Shown in pieces: positions 23,726 through 35,090 of a stretch of DNA of 64,000 nucleotides (position 1 is the stretch's first letter; every line of letters begins with the position of its first letter). The notes under the pieces are model-generated. The model saw only the letters and a program-made list of their open reading frames with translations. It searched no databases and was not told where the DNA came from. The stretch comes from Zantedeschia hybrid cultivar. Taxonomy: Eukaryota; Streptophyta; Magnoliopsida; Alismatales; Araceae. The position numbers and the translations under genes are program-made. The stretch lies in the NCBI GenBank assembly GCA_030544215.1, contig JARZZO010000009.1:54927129-54991128 (forward strand), read 5' to 3'.

Positions 23726-25369
23726 GAGGACCATCAAGCGGCGAAGAAGATGGCATGGGGAGCTGCGATGTTGGGTCACCTCTTTTCCCATTTGGTGAGC
23801 TATCGCCAGGGATCTGGCAATTTGGATGGATTCACGCCTTTTCTTTAGGTAATCCTTCTTGGTTGTGGATTTCCGTCCTTCCTCACTTGTGTTGGTTGAC
23901 ATTGACTGTGTTGTCCTTTGTAGATCTGGGGTTATACTCGCTTCCCCATCGGCCGAGGGGCCGTCTCTGCGGATTGTGAGGGATGGACTCCACTTATGGC
24001 GCGGTGGGAAATGATCCGGGATTATCGTCTCGTGATGTACCGCGTGGAGGACATCTGTGCCCAGCTCGACACATTTCCTCCTCATATGGTGAGTGATTTG
24101 AGATATATGTACATCACGACCGATGATTAAGTCTGACCCTTTACTCCATTCAGGTGGTGTGGATACCATATGCAGAGGAGGACCAGGCCGATCATCCATA
24201 GGTGTCTCAGAGTCTCTCCCAGTTCCGGCGGGAGGTGCCCTTGCTGTGTGTGAACATCTGTGACGGCCTCTTTGTTCGGATGGCCTACCGCACGTGGGGA
24301 TGGCATTAGCCTTTACTCGCCTTTTCGACCTATCCTGATATGAACCGCGGTCGTCGCCGATCTTCTGCAATTGGTCAGGATTGGCGAGTGGTGAGGCGGG
24401 CTGAGATTGAAGTATGGTACCGCACCGGGGATGCCCTGCAGGAGGATAAATTCCTGCGAGACAGTTACAGATACTTGGGGGATTACGCCTAACGGTATGC
24501 GGATCGCATGTTTCTGGATGCGCGGCGGGTGCGTCACTCTAACCCTTCAATCCATTTCACCCAATCTTCTCTTATTGACTAATCTTGGTGGTATTCCTGC
24601 AACAGATGCCTGAAACTGAAGCTGTGCAGATCCTAAAGAATCATAATGAGATTCTGGTTCTGCAGACGAGTGACCTGCTTCACCAGATTGGAGAATTGGT
24701 GAGAAGTCTGATTTCTGAATTCGGGTGTGAGATTGTCCTTTGATTTTTGTGAAACCCTTGTGATGCAGAGAGAGACGCTGGCCCGTCACGGGCTGCAAGG
24801 AGATCCTGGTGCAGGCTCATCATCCCAGGGGCCAGTTGTCCCTGCCGATTGGGAGGCGAGGTTGCAGGATGCTCTCCGTCGTGTGGAGGCCCGGGAGGCG
24901 GATTTGGGACAGCAGGTGAGACTTGTTCCGCTCTTGTGTTATTCTGATTGAGCTTGCTTAACCCTGAGTTCCTTTACAGCGTCAGGAGGTGGAGACCGCC
25001 TTAGCCAGGGCGCAAGAATTGGAGAGCCTCAATCAACAATTGAGAGATCAGGTCTTAGAGGAGCGGACTGCTCGGGCCAGGGCGAGAGAAGGATCCCACC
25101 CCGACGTGTACTGGGAGGGTAAGATAGCCGGCTTACGGGAAGAGCTGACGAGGTTGCAGATAGAGGTGAGGGAGCTTGATTTCAAGTACCGGACTCTGTG
25201 GGACCGAGTGATGAAGAAGGGGCAAGAACGAGCCACGAGATCCAGCACACAGAGTCCAGGAGCTTGTCCCCCCATTCCTGTCCCGTCGGCTGGCCAGGCA
25301 CCTGCTGGGCGCTCTGTCTTTAGAGACCTTGACTCCCTTCTCGCTGAGGACGCGTGGAGAGCACTGTGA

Positions 25370-27181
25370 CTCGTCGGCTCATCAGGGTCTATGCGACCGG
25401 CATCAGGCCATCACCGTGCTCGGGAGGATGACGCTGAGAGTCAGATGAGGCACTCTTCTCGAGATAGGAGAGATGATGAAGCGGAAGGAAGGAAGAGTGA
25501 TTGAGAGCTGACGCAGGGGTATGCCCCTGTGTCGTGATGTATGAACATTATGTTATGCTTGCATATTTCACTATTTGCATCGGGCACTTCTTGTTTTGCT
25601 TTTTGTTCATACCTGTTATTCTTGCATGCACAACATTAGGGGAAACAGTTAGTAGTATCTGTTTTCGGCCCCTTGCCCAAAAGAGCAACTACCTTTTCCC
25701 TAGCCTTCGCATAGGGTCAAGGGGCCGTGTCCTACTAATCAGACAAAAGAAAGAGCATTGAAATCGACGTGATAACAAAATATGCAAATACTAGTGGATA
25801 TTAATAAGTGGGGTATGTGGTAAATGAAAACGTGTTTTTGATGTCGACCACCTGGTGACTGCCCAAACTTATCCTGATTGAATGATGAAAGGGAAATGCA
25901 CACTCAACTTCCCAGGTATCCTAAGCACACATCTAGATTGATTTGGGCCTCTAGACTCCTCAAACTAACCTTGACCGGCTAAGACTCATACTGATGACAA
26001 TACTGTCATGCCATGCTTAGGCTCCCAGCTGCTTCCGACCACCAAGTTTGCCCAAAAAGTTTTCAAGGTAAATGATTTGCCCGACCTGGGTCTCTTTCCT
26101 CACAATCTAGAAGGTATAAGATGGAACACCTTGGAACCCTAACGGTCAACCGCGCGACGTTGACCCGGAATCAGACGCCGTCGCACCTATTGGTGACGCG
26201 CATGCATTGACCTAAGCCCGAAGTCTTGAGAGTGCTCATTGAGGTTATGGTTAAGGAATTGGTTCACCAGAAACACTGACATTATTCTTCACCCATTTTG
26301 GACTCCTGTGATCATGTGAGCATATGATGATCTTTTGAAAAACGAACCATTTTAAAATGATATTCAGTCTTTAGATAGCTATCTCGTGCTAAGACCTTGA
26401 GGGGGAAAATGTGAAGAAATTTTGGAGACAAACCTCACAGGAGGATCGACAAAACCGTTAAAAGGGCGAGCTGTGACAAAACGGACCCCTTTTGGACCTC
26501 CTAGATGCCCCTATTTTGACTTTTCAGGCCTTTGGTAGATTTCATGGCCAGGCACGGTCACGACGAGGCTTTTTTTGTATGATCGCTTGAACCCCTTTTT
26601 CTTTTTATGTATTTCTTTTCCACTCTTGACATTTTTCGGGTTATTTGATATTCCGCCTGCGGGGACACTGCCCTCTTCACGTGCTCTGGTCCTTTACATT
26701 TCATTTTTGGCTCCTTTTGAGGGGTTACATCTATCGGGTTGTTGAGGAACCGCAATTTGCTGAGCTCGACCGTTTAAGGGTGTCAACTGTCCTGATTGGT
26801 CGAGGGACGAAGAGCAAAGGTTGCAGTTGACAGTGTACTAAAGACCTCGAACTCATTTTAAAAAGGTTCTCTTTGAAAAAACGTGTAGGTGTGTGCATCT
26901 CAGGATGATCATAGGGATCCGTATGAAAGTAAAGTAGACACGTCCAAGGTTCTGGTGGACCAAAATCTTAGCCAAACCTTAATGTTAATCCGATCTATCA
27001 TGCAACTAGACCTAGACAGGGGGTTACGTGATAGTCACCAGACAGTTGGATTTTGTGTCTTTTCTAATTTTTTTGTCATTTTCATTGAAGTATGTGCATA
27101 TTTACAAATATTTTTGTTGCTTTTTGGGATATTTTATTTTTTTTTGGATTTTTGAAAATTTTAAATTTTTTGTGGGTTTTT
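25370..27181. other. E2 spacer between PMD-b and integrase
   Basis: No gene recognised. The stretch 25600-25740 resembles the spacers of E1 and E3 around the words GGGTCAAGGGG. It separates two convergent transcription units and probably contains their poly(A) regions. The last 130 bases before integrase are T-rich, as at the same place in E1 and E3. Confidence 0.5.
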
Positions 27182-28546
27182 TTATGGGTAAAACTTCTTC
27201 AGATACACCCCATTCCATGGGTGGGGTAACTCCTCTCCTTTTTCATTGATTAAGCGGTATGCATTACCTGAGTATGCCTCCTTGATTACAAATGGACCTT
27301 CCCAATTTTCTGGCAACTTGCTCCTGGGACCAGGAATTTTGATCATTTTTCTTTTGAGTACTATTTCCCAAATTTCAAACTTTCTTTCGAGAACCTTCTT
27401 TGCATAGAATCTTGCGATCCTATTTCTGTAAACTTGAACGTGGTTTGCTGCCATTATCCTTTTTTCGTCTAATAGTTCCAGTTGGGTTAACATGGCCTTA
27501 CGACGTTCGGCGTCGCTAACTCCATTGTCCAACTGCACTCTTAGAGAAGGAAGGAGAATCTCATATGGAAGTACCGCATCTGTTCCGAGTGTCAGTGCAT
27601 AAGGTGTTTGTCCGGTGGGGGTTTGGACAGAAGTATGATACGCCCAAAGAGCTTCTACTAGGCGATCCGACCAGTCTGAATAATTGTGAGATCTGCAAGT
27701 TCTTTTGATGATTCGAATGAGAGTCTTATTGGTGGCTTCGGCCTGACCGTTTCCTTGTGGATAGTAAGGCGAAGAATGATGCAAATTAATGCCATACTTA
27801 CTGCACATGTCCTGGAGCTCTTGGGAGATGAATTGTGGTCCATTGTCGGTGATGAGATCGCGCGGCGTCCCGAACCTGGCGAGAATGTTGCGCTTGATGA
27901 GCTTCACCACTGTGGATGCTTTGATTTCAACAAATGCTTCCGCTTCAGCCCATTTAGTGAAATATTCAGTGGCAGTTAGGATAAATGATTTCTTTTTTAT
28001 TTCGCCTGATCGATCCTCCAGAGGTCCTATAACGTCGAATGCCCACATGGCGAAGGGCCACAGAGAAATGACGGATTTGAGAGATGTTGAAGGTGCATGA
28101 ACCTTGTTAACATGTAACTGGCATTTCAAGCACCTCTGAACAAATATGGAACAATCAGTCTCCATTGAAGGCCAATAATAGGACATGAGGAGCTTCTGAG
28201 TTAAGGCATGACCATAGATATGACCGCCACAATCACTTGCATGAGCTGCTTCCATGACATGGTTAATTTCGGTATCATCTAGACACCGAAGGAGCACCCC
28301 GCTGAAGGATCTTCTGAAAAGGCGACCACCTAAGATAAGGTATCGTTGAGATGCACGGCGGATAGCCTTACGGTCAGAAGATGTGGCATAAGATGGGAAT
28401 GACCCATCGTGAAGGTAGTTCATGATATCAAAATACCACGGATTCCCATCATCCCAATCGGGGGTGAGTTCCTCCGTGATAGCAGAGACATGCTCAGATG
28501 AGCGGAGGAATTGTTGGAACCAGGGGTCCCGGAAGGAGGGCGAGTC
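27182..28546 (-). pseudogene. E2 integrase
   Basis: Same frame as the RT/RNase H part, separated only by a stop (28547-28549). HHCC region (AHASDCGGH ... CLKC) at about 28250-28120, catalytic core with DVIGPL near 28030, TDNGPQF near 27850 and the glutamate in GQAEATN near 27740, all present. The C-terminal domain ends NAYRLINEKGEELPHPWNG. It ends with a normal stop at 27182. This is the best-preserved integrase in the window. It would join the cDNA to the host genome after reverse transcription. Confidence 0.92.
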
Positions 28547-30985
28547 TTACTTGTGTAGAGTGATGGTGGCTGAACTTTTGGTGACGGGAATCTCTAGTGC
28601 TGAAGATAGGGAGGCCAGGGCGTTTGCTAGGATATTCTGAGACCTAGGCACATGTACGTAGGTAATCCTTATGAAATGCCTGGTTAGCGACTTCACTAAC
28701 TCCTGATATGACTTCAATTTTGAATCCCGGGTTTGATACTTGCCCACGGTTTGGCGGAGGATCAGTTGAGAATCTCCAATTATCCTCAATTCCAGGACTT
28801 TGAGGACCAACGCCAATTTTAAGCCAGCTAGGAGAGCCTCATATTCAGCGACATTGTTGGTCACTGAGAAGGAGAGTTGGCAAGCGTGCGGAATACTTAC
28901 CCCTTCCGGAGATACGAGAACCACTCCTATCCCACTACCTTGAGAATTAAGCGCCCCGTCGATGTAAAGGACCCAGGATGGAGTATCATCCACTATTAGA
29001 CCCAACTCCTTATCCGGGAATTCCTCGTTGGCGGGCGAAAATGTAGGTAGCGGATGATGAGCTAGGTGTTCGGCAATTGCTTGCCTCTTCACAGCCTTAT
29101 GATTTACATAGGTAATGTCAAATTGGTTCAAGAAGGTTTGCCATCGCACCAGCCTATCTGTTACAACTGGCCGCTCTAGCAAATATTTGATCGGGTCCAT
29201 TCTTGCTAGGAGTTTGACTTTGTGGGCGAGGAAGTAGTGCTTCAATTTCTGCACTACCCAGACGACGGCCGCACATGTCCTTTCCATGGCAGTGTATCGC
29301 CTTTCGGCATCGTTGAAAAGCTTGGAGAGATAGTACACTGCTCTTTCTTTCTTCTTGTCGTCAAGTTAGGCCAATACTGCTCCAACCGATTCTTCAGTGG
29401 TGGAGACATATAGTAATAAAGGCCGCTCTGGGATAGGAGCCATAAGGACTGGTGGATTGAGGAGATGGCTCTTCAATTCGTCGAAGGCTTTTTGATACTT
29501 ATCACTCCAAATAAACTTTGCCCCTCCTTTCAATAAATCATAAAAGGGTTTACATCTCACAGAATGTTGAGATATGAACCGTCTGATGAATTGCAAACGG
29601 CCGATGAGACCCTTTATATCCCTGACACTTTTAAGAGGGAGCATTTCCACTATCGCCTTTACTTTGTCTGGATCAACCTCAATCCCTCTTCTGCTCACCA
29701 TAAACCCTAGCAATTTACCAGAAGAAACACCGAATACACACTTTTTTGGGTTCATTTTCAGTTGGTGCTCTCTTGACCTCTGCATTACAGCCCTAAGGAT
29801 TTGAGCATGTCCCTTCCTGGTTTTAGACTTCACTAAGATATCATCCACATAAACTTCCATGTCGATGTGAATCATGTCATGAAAGATTGCCATCATAGCC
29901 CTCTGGTAGGTGGCTCCAGCATTCTTAAGCCCAAATGGCATGACCATGTAGCAATAAGTTCCCCATGGAGTTATGAAAGATGTTTTCTCTTGGTCTTCTT
30001 CAGCTAGTCGGATTTGATTATATCCCGAAAAGCCATCCGTGAAGGACAACATTTCAAATCCAGCCGTGTTATCGACCAGCAAGTCTATATGAGGTAGTGG
30101 GAAATCATCCTTTGGACAGGCTTGATTGAGATTGCGAAAATCTATGCAAACCCTAACCTTTTCGTCCTTTTTTGCCACGGGGACGATATTAGCCATCCAC
30201 TTAGGATAGAGCACTACCCGGATGAACTTGGCGTTGTGTAGTTTGTCAACCTCTTCTTTTACTTTAAGTGCTAATTCCAGTTGTAGCCGTCTCAACTTTT
30301 GTTTCACGGGTTTAGCATCAGGCTTGAGGATTAGCCGATGTTCCACCAATTCTGTGTTTAATCCGGGCATATCCTCGTATGACCAAGCGAACCCATCACG
30401 ATGTTCTTGGAGCACGGCTATTATGGACCCTTCTTCTTCTGGACTCAAACGGGCGCTAATTAGCACTATCTTCGGATCCTCCTCTATTCCAAGGTTGACT
30501 TCTTTAGTGGGTTCATCGATGGCTGATGAAGGTTCATCAAACCGTCTTGTCCCATTGACAAGTGGTTCGGCCAAGTCATCCTCCTCTTCTCCTTCGCTAA
30601 GCTCAAATACTCCCAGACCATCACTGCAAGATTCGTTTTTCACCATCTCCAATGGTTCAGAGATGACCCCTATTTGAAGAAACTTATCCAGCTTTTTCAA
30701 AGCTTTACACCTATTTGCTAACTCTTGAACTAAGAATGAAGGAACTTGCTTAGCCCTACAATCTCTAGACAGGAAGGAGGCTATCCTAATTCCTAAACTG
30801 CTATGTACATGACTTGGAGAATGGGTCAGTTTTGTCCTGGATGGGACAAGGGTAGACCCTTGGGACAAAGATTCAACGATGGCGGGGTTGCCCCACCACG
30901 TAAGCTCCTCGAAAGTGACTTCCCCTCCTTCAGGATGGGAATTGGACTTTTTTTTTCGTGACCGGACGCCTCTAACATGAAACAT
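28547..30985 (-). pseudogene. E2 RT, RNase H and archaeal-type RNase H
   Basis: RT frame open from about 30985 to a stop at 29366-29368, then the same frame to 28547. RT motifs: LVEHRLILKPDAKPVKQKLR, KKDEKVRVCIDFRNLNQACP, MVMPFGLKNAGATYQRAM and the YVDD box near 29845. The Ty3 RNase H includes YYLSKLFNDAERRYTAMERT; the archaeal-type RNase H includes LYIDGALNSQGSGIGVVL, NVAEYEALLAG and GDSQ, ending HVPRSQNILANALASLS. The two stops (TAA at 29366-29368 and 28547-28549) are single-base changes; otherwise pol is one frame. The dual RNase H marks the Tat lineage. Confidence 0.92.
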
Positions 30986-32271
30986 TCAGAAGAAGTGGCG
31001 TCGTCCGGAGCTGAGAACATCGGGACGGAAGGTGGGTGGAACAAGAAAGGAATGAACGTAGCAGGGGCTGGTTCATTCCTAGCCAGGCAAAGCCCTATCG
31101 GTGGGCTACTTGATTCACGAAACAAGGATGATATGCCAAAATCTTCTTCATTTCCTTCTCGACTACTTTCATGATTTTCTTGCACTTCCTCCTCTATCTT
31201 GGGCAATCCCTGCCTCTTTCTCACAAAGTGATTCATGAGGGACCATTCCTTTGTTCCTTTTGGCGGTTCAGTAGACTTGTAACCCAGGCCACATTCTCCA
31301 ATGACAGGGTTCTCTAAGATGGGGTCATGAATGCCTTGCTCTTCTCTCCCTAACCCGGAGCCTGAGCTATACCCCATCTTACTCATGAGCTGCCAACCTA
31401 TGCCAGGCCTAGGCCTAAGGTGAGAATTCACTGATGAAAGAACGGGCTCTTTGCCTTTCCTGGAAGTTATCATGGACGGAATTTGTTCTGCTGTTACTGA
31501 GTCCAATGACTCAATGTAGGGAGTGCTTTTGACCTTCAGAATATTCCCGTTATACGGGAACTTATAGCACTGGTGGTTGGTGGATGAGACTCCTAGGGTT
31601 TGGTCCATCCAAGGTCTCCCTAGAATAGCATTGTAGATTGGCTTAACATCCAGGATGTAGAATTCCGGAATCATGGATACGGGGCCGATTTCTAGTTGCA
31701 GGAAGATCTTTCCATCTGCTGGTCTTTGGGAATTATCATAAGCTGAGACCATCATAGAGGTGGACTCAACCTTCTCTGGATCTATCCCTATCCTTTTGAG
31801 GGTCTTAAGGGGACAAACATTGATAGAGGCTCTGGTATCCAATAAAATGGAGTCTACTGAATGACCATTGAGAATGGCGGTTAGGCACAAAAGAAGGGAT
31901 CGGCACTCGGGGGGAGCTAGATCCTTTTCCGGGAAGGAGATCATAGGGGCCTGAGTGACTGAGAGGATGGCGTTAGTGACTCCTCCACTAGGAAGGTCCT
32001 CATTGACCGTGATTTGTTGCAGGAAGTTAAACAACGTCTCCCTATGTGTGGGAGATTTCCGGATTAACTCAAGGATAGAAATCTTAGCAGGAGTCTTCTC
32101 TAAATGCTGGAGGATGTCATACTCAGACTGGGCATTCCCCGTGGTAGGGATTGAGTTACCCTGGGAGTCCAAGGGTTGGCTCGGAGGAATGATGCGATTC
32201 CTGAGCGTTACCCCCACCGAGATTGGGTCCGCTTCCATTGGAGATCTAATGGGATTGAAGCTAGTCATCAA
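30826..32271 (-). pseudogene. E2 protease with G-patch domain
   Basis: One open frame of 481 codons. The protease region includes SILLDTRASINVCPLKTL, with the active-site glycine changed (DTRA instead of DTGA), then AILGRPWM. The G-patch lies at about 31420-31280 (GIGWQLMSKMGYSSGSGLG ... GECGLGYKS). The frame overlaps the start of the RT frame by 160 bases; a run of nine A on the minus strand (near 30955) is where the frame changes. This is most simply an indel in a homopolymer, since E1 and E3 read through the junction differently. Confidence 0.85.
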
Positions 32272-34108
32272 ATCTTGGTTCTTGGTTGGACAGAAGATGG
32301 ATAGGGTGGGCCCCTCAGTTGTGATCGGAGGGATCTGAATGAGAGTGACCGGCTTGAGGGTCGCTGGTTGCTCTTTGGGTCAGATTAGGACCAAAGGCTC
32401 GTTAGGGGAAAGCGTGGAGACTTCTGGAGTAACTCCTTTAATCTCACGCGACCAGGTGGGATCTTGATGTTTTATCCCAGACCCTTCATACTCCCAGTAT
32501 TGTTCTCTGCAAACTATTACGGGCTCCAAGAACTGGAGGAATCTTGAACCACTTGATGAGAAGGTAACGGGTCTTTCACAATTCCTAGTTCTTTCTTAGC
32601 CTTCAAAGCATCAATAGTCTTTCTCATGTCCTCCCAATTTATCCGACCTTCATCATTCAAGTCGTACACCCAATCCCTGAAGGTGAAGCAATTGTAGATC
32701 GTGTGTCCCGTGGTCCTATGGTAGGGGCAATACTTGGACGTGTCTGTATTGCGCGGAACACTTTCTCTTTGAGGTGGGAGTTGAATGGCGTTACAAGTTA
32801 GCAAGGCAGAAAAAATGTCTGCCAATGATTCTGGCAGAGGTGGATATGATGCTCCCTTAGCCATAGGACGACTGTAATTAGTCGGGGGAGGAACAGCTGA
32901 ATATGGTTTTTGATTGGGCTGAGTTTCAGACTTAAGTTGGGAATTGGGAACCCTGGTTGGCTGTGCCAGCATACTAACATGTTCGTTGATGGTGACTCCT
33001 TCCGTGGTAGGAGTTGGTGTGGCTTTCTTGTTCATGTTTCTGTTCTTAAAGAACGAAGGCAGAGTGGAGTCTCGGATTTGAGACTGAACTACCCTAGCTC
33101 GGTTGTACAGCTGAGCGAATGTTTTAAGTTTGCTAAGCATGAGAATAGCTCGGAGCTGGGGGGTGGCGTTGTTAACAAGCATAGTGACTGCTTGTGCTTC
33201 AGGGATGACAACTTCTGCTCTAGAAGCCATTGCTCTCCACCTATTAGCAAAGTGAGTGAAGTCTTCATCGGACTTCATTTTTTCCATTACAAGATCAAAC
33301 AAGGTAGGGGGCAAGGCTGCCATGTGGTTGAAGTAGGTAATAAATCTTTCACAGACCATATCAAAGTTGATTAGGTCAGTGGCTGGTAGAGAAGAAAACC
33401 ATCTCAAGGCCTCTCCTTCGAGAGACTTCTTAAAAAGGTGATAAGGAGGACTCTATCGAAGAGCCACTGGTGGGAATCCATGAGAAACCCGGATAAGTGA
33501 TGATGTGGGTCAGTAGTACCATCGTACTTCCTGTACTTAGGTACCTTGAATCCGGGTGGAAAGTAGGCCAGAGGGAGCTTACAGTAGCTCAAAAGAGAAT
33601 GAGGTTGCCTAAAGCTGAGATTTTTGGCCATGAGTTGCCGCACACAAGTCTCAACCTCATTCTTATAGATGAACTCCTCCTACTTGGGGGGTGTGACCTG
33701 GTTGATGAGATTAGGGGGGATTGTGTGAGTGGGCATTGCTTGGTTTGCCTGGGGTCGGCTAGAAGATCCTTGGAATTGAGTTTTCTGAGGAGTTGCATCC
33801 TGAATTTTGCCACGAGAAACCAACTGGATGAGTTGATCCGGAGTATAGCGTGATAGTATGGCAATAAGTTCCAGATCTTCTCCAAGATTTTGGAATGTTC
33901 TACTTGAAATTACTGGCTCATCTTCTCCCTGCGAGGTAGAAGATTCATCAGAATCTTTCCTCGGAAGTCCTTCTCTAGATGCTTGGAGCATTCCTATGAA
34001 GGTATGTTGTGGATCTTCTTCAATTTGGAACAGAGGGTTGTGTATCACATTGTTACCAAGCTCATCCATGTCATCATATACAGTGTTAACATACATTCGG
34101 TTCATCAT
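32272..34108 (-). pseudogene. E2 gag
   Basis: Starts at ATG 34106-34108 (MMNRMYVNTVYDDMDELG). A TAG at 33680-33682 and a frameshift near 33440 interrupt it. The capsid-like domain has FKVPKYRKYDGTTDPHHHL and LRWFSSLPATDL, then MKSDEDFTHFANRWRAM, then YPPLPESLADIFSALLTCN. The zinc-binding motif CPYHRTTGHTIYNC is near 32720. The 3' part (32272-32516) is a poorly conserved linker to protease. It would form the particle and bind element RNA. Confidence 0.88.
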
Positions 34109-34652
34109 GAAACACAGATCCTAAATGATTTTATATTTCACTTGAAAGGTTAACAGTGTATTATGAGAGTTGGTTTCTAACAAATCAAGATCAAACCCTT
34201 AACGAACCTGGACTTTTTCAAAACTTGTTCCACCAAGGTTTAGTTAGGTGTCTTAAATTTTGAAATAACTCCCTCAGTGACACCTATGGGTGGATGATTG
34301 TGAATGGAGAGGCTTAATTAATCCTTCACACAAACCCGGGGTTCCTATGGGGTGGTTTCAGGTACAACCTACTCGGTGGCCAAGTGGGAATCCCTGGCTC
34401 GCGGAGACTCACGGAGGTTCCCAACAAAATAAGACTAGTCACACCCGAGTGGGAATCCTCAGGTGGAGAGTCAAATACTGTGGGAGAGGTGACTAGAGGT
34501 GTGATGCCGGCTCTTCCTTAAAACCGCCGCGGAGGATAGCCCAAAAAACCCAGAAACTTAACAATCAGCGGGTCAGAACATACAGTGAATCAACAAAGCA
34601 GGTAGCAACAGCATACATGAACAGCTAATAGGGTAACCATCAAAGCAGGGAG
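34109..34652. other. E2 5' leader, gag-proximal part
   Basis: Between the gag start and the set C array; no gene or RNA gene seen. It is part of the untranslated leader of the genomic RNA (minus strand). Confidence 0.5.
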
Positions 34653-34960
34653 GACGGCTAGGGACCTAGCCGTCAAAAGCAGTAGACGGCCAGGATCTTG
34701 GCCGTCAAAACAGAGGACGGCCAAGTAATTGGCCGTCAAAGGAATAAGACGGCCAGTCAATTGGCCGTCAAGATGGAGATGGCGGCCAAGGGGCCCGCTG
34801 TCCAATGTAGTGGACGGCCTGCGCGTTGGCCGTCCAACAGAAAGGACGGCTAGGTGACTGGCCGTCCAGGGGGGTCGACGGCTAGGTGAGTAGCCGTCCA
34901 AGGCGTTGGACGGCCAACTGCTTGGCCGTTTGGCAGCCTTGACGGCCTAACAAGTCGTCC
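34653..34960. repeat. Set C dyad array in E2 leader
   Basis: About ten dyads of GACGGC-N10-GCCGTC with starts near 34653, 34685, 34716 and 34748, so the period is 31-32 bp. One (near 34775) is GGCGGC/GCTGTC and the last (34941) is degenerate. Some arms change together: GACGGCTA with TAGCCGTC in the first and eighth, GACGGCCA with TGGCCGTC in others. Confidence 0.92.
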
Positions 34961-35035
34961 AGATCGATCAGAATAAAATATATCAGGGCCTTACCTTCTT
35001 ACCTTTGATCGCGATGCGTGCAGCGGGCTATAGGG

Positions 35036-35053
35036 GTCCCATCGTGATCGCCA
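35036..35053 (-). repeat. Second copy of E2 primer-binding site
   Basis: GTCCCATCGTGATCGCCA followed by GAGGGCTGTAGGG, repeated 31 bp to the right with one change. The duplicated unit contains the primer site, its spacer and the last six bases of the LTR. A third partial copy (GGGCTATAGGG) precedes it at about 35026. Confidence 0.75.
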
Positions 35054-35066
35054 GAGGGCTGTAGGG

Positions 35067-35084
35067 GTCCCACCGTGATCGCCA
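35067..35084 (-). other. E2 primer-binding site
   Basis: Minus-strand TGGCGATCACGGTGGGAC, six bases from the 5' LTR end (35091). E1 has TGGCGATCACAGTGGGAC at the same distance. The sequence resembles the tRNA-Arg sites described for Tat/Ogre elements; the tRNA was not checked. Confidence 0.8.
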
Positions 35085-35090
35085 GAGGGC

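Larger units (their letters stand above)
20680..25369 (+). pseudogene. PMD-b gene of E2, seven exons, split by solo LTR S3
   Basis: Exons: 20680-20979 (100 codons, Arg-rich start, Gly-rich middle, long Glu/Asp run ending PPKKKK), 21232-21815 continuing at 23731-23848 after S3, 23924-24088, 24154-24528, 24606-24698, 24769-24915 and 24980-25369, all joined in phase 0 at GT/AG borders. Exon 2 has the PMD core (PTLEDVSFLIGLPV, FFFGRLLFATASDK, MAWGAAMLGHLF). Exons 5-7 are coiled coil with a Pro/Ser-rich tail. Stops: TAG 23846-23848 (last codon of exon 2), TAG 24199-24201, TAG 24310-24312, TAA 24487-24489. Exons 5 of E1 and E2 are both 93 bases and the intron positions match throughout. The acidic N-terminus plus coiled coil would suit a dimeric nuclear factor, but that is inference. 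Confidence 0.83.

Noticed and set aside
26160..26210. Possible set A dyad in the E2 spacer (GACGCCGTC ... GGTGACGCG)
   Set aside because: The spacing between CGTC and GACG is 12, not 10, and it stands alone.
30940..30985. Programmed frameshift at a run of nine A between protease and RT of E2
   Set aside because: E1 has a run of seven A at a different place in the linker and reads through in one frame apart from stops; a homopolymer indel is simpler.
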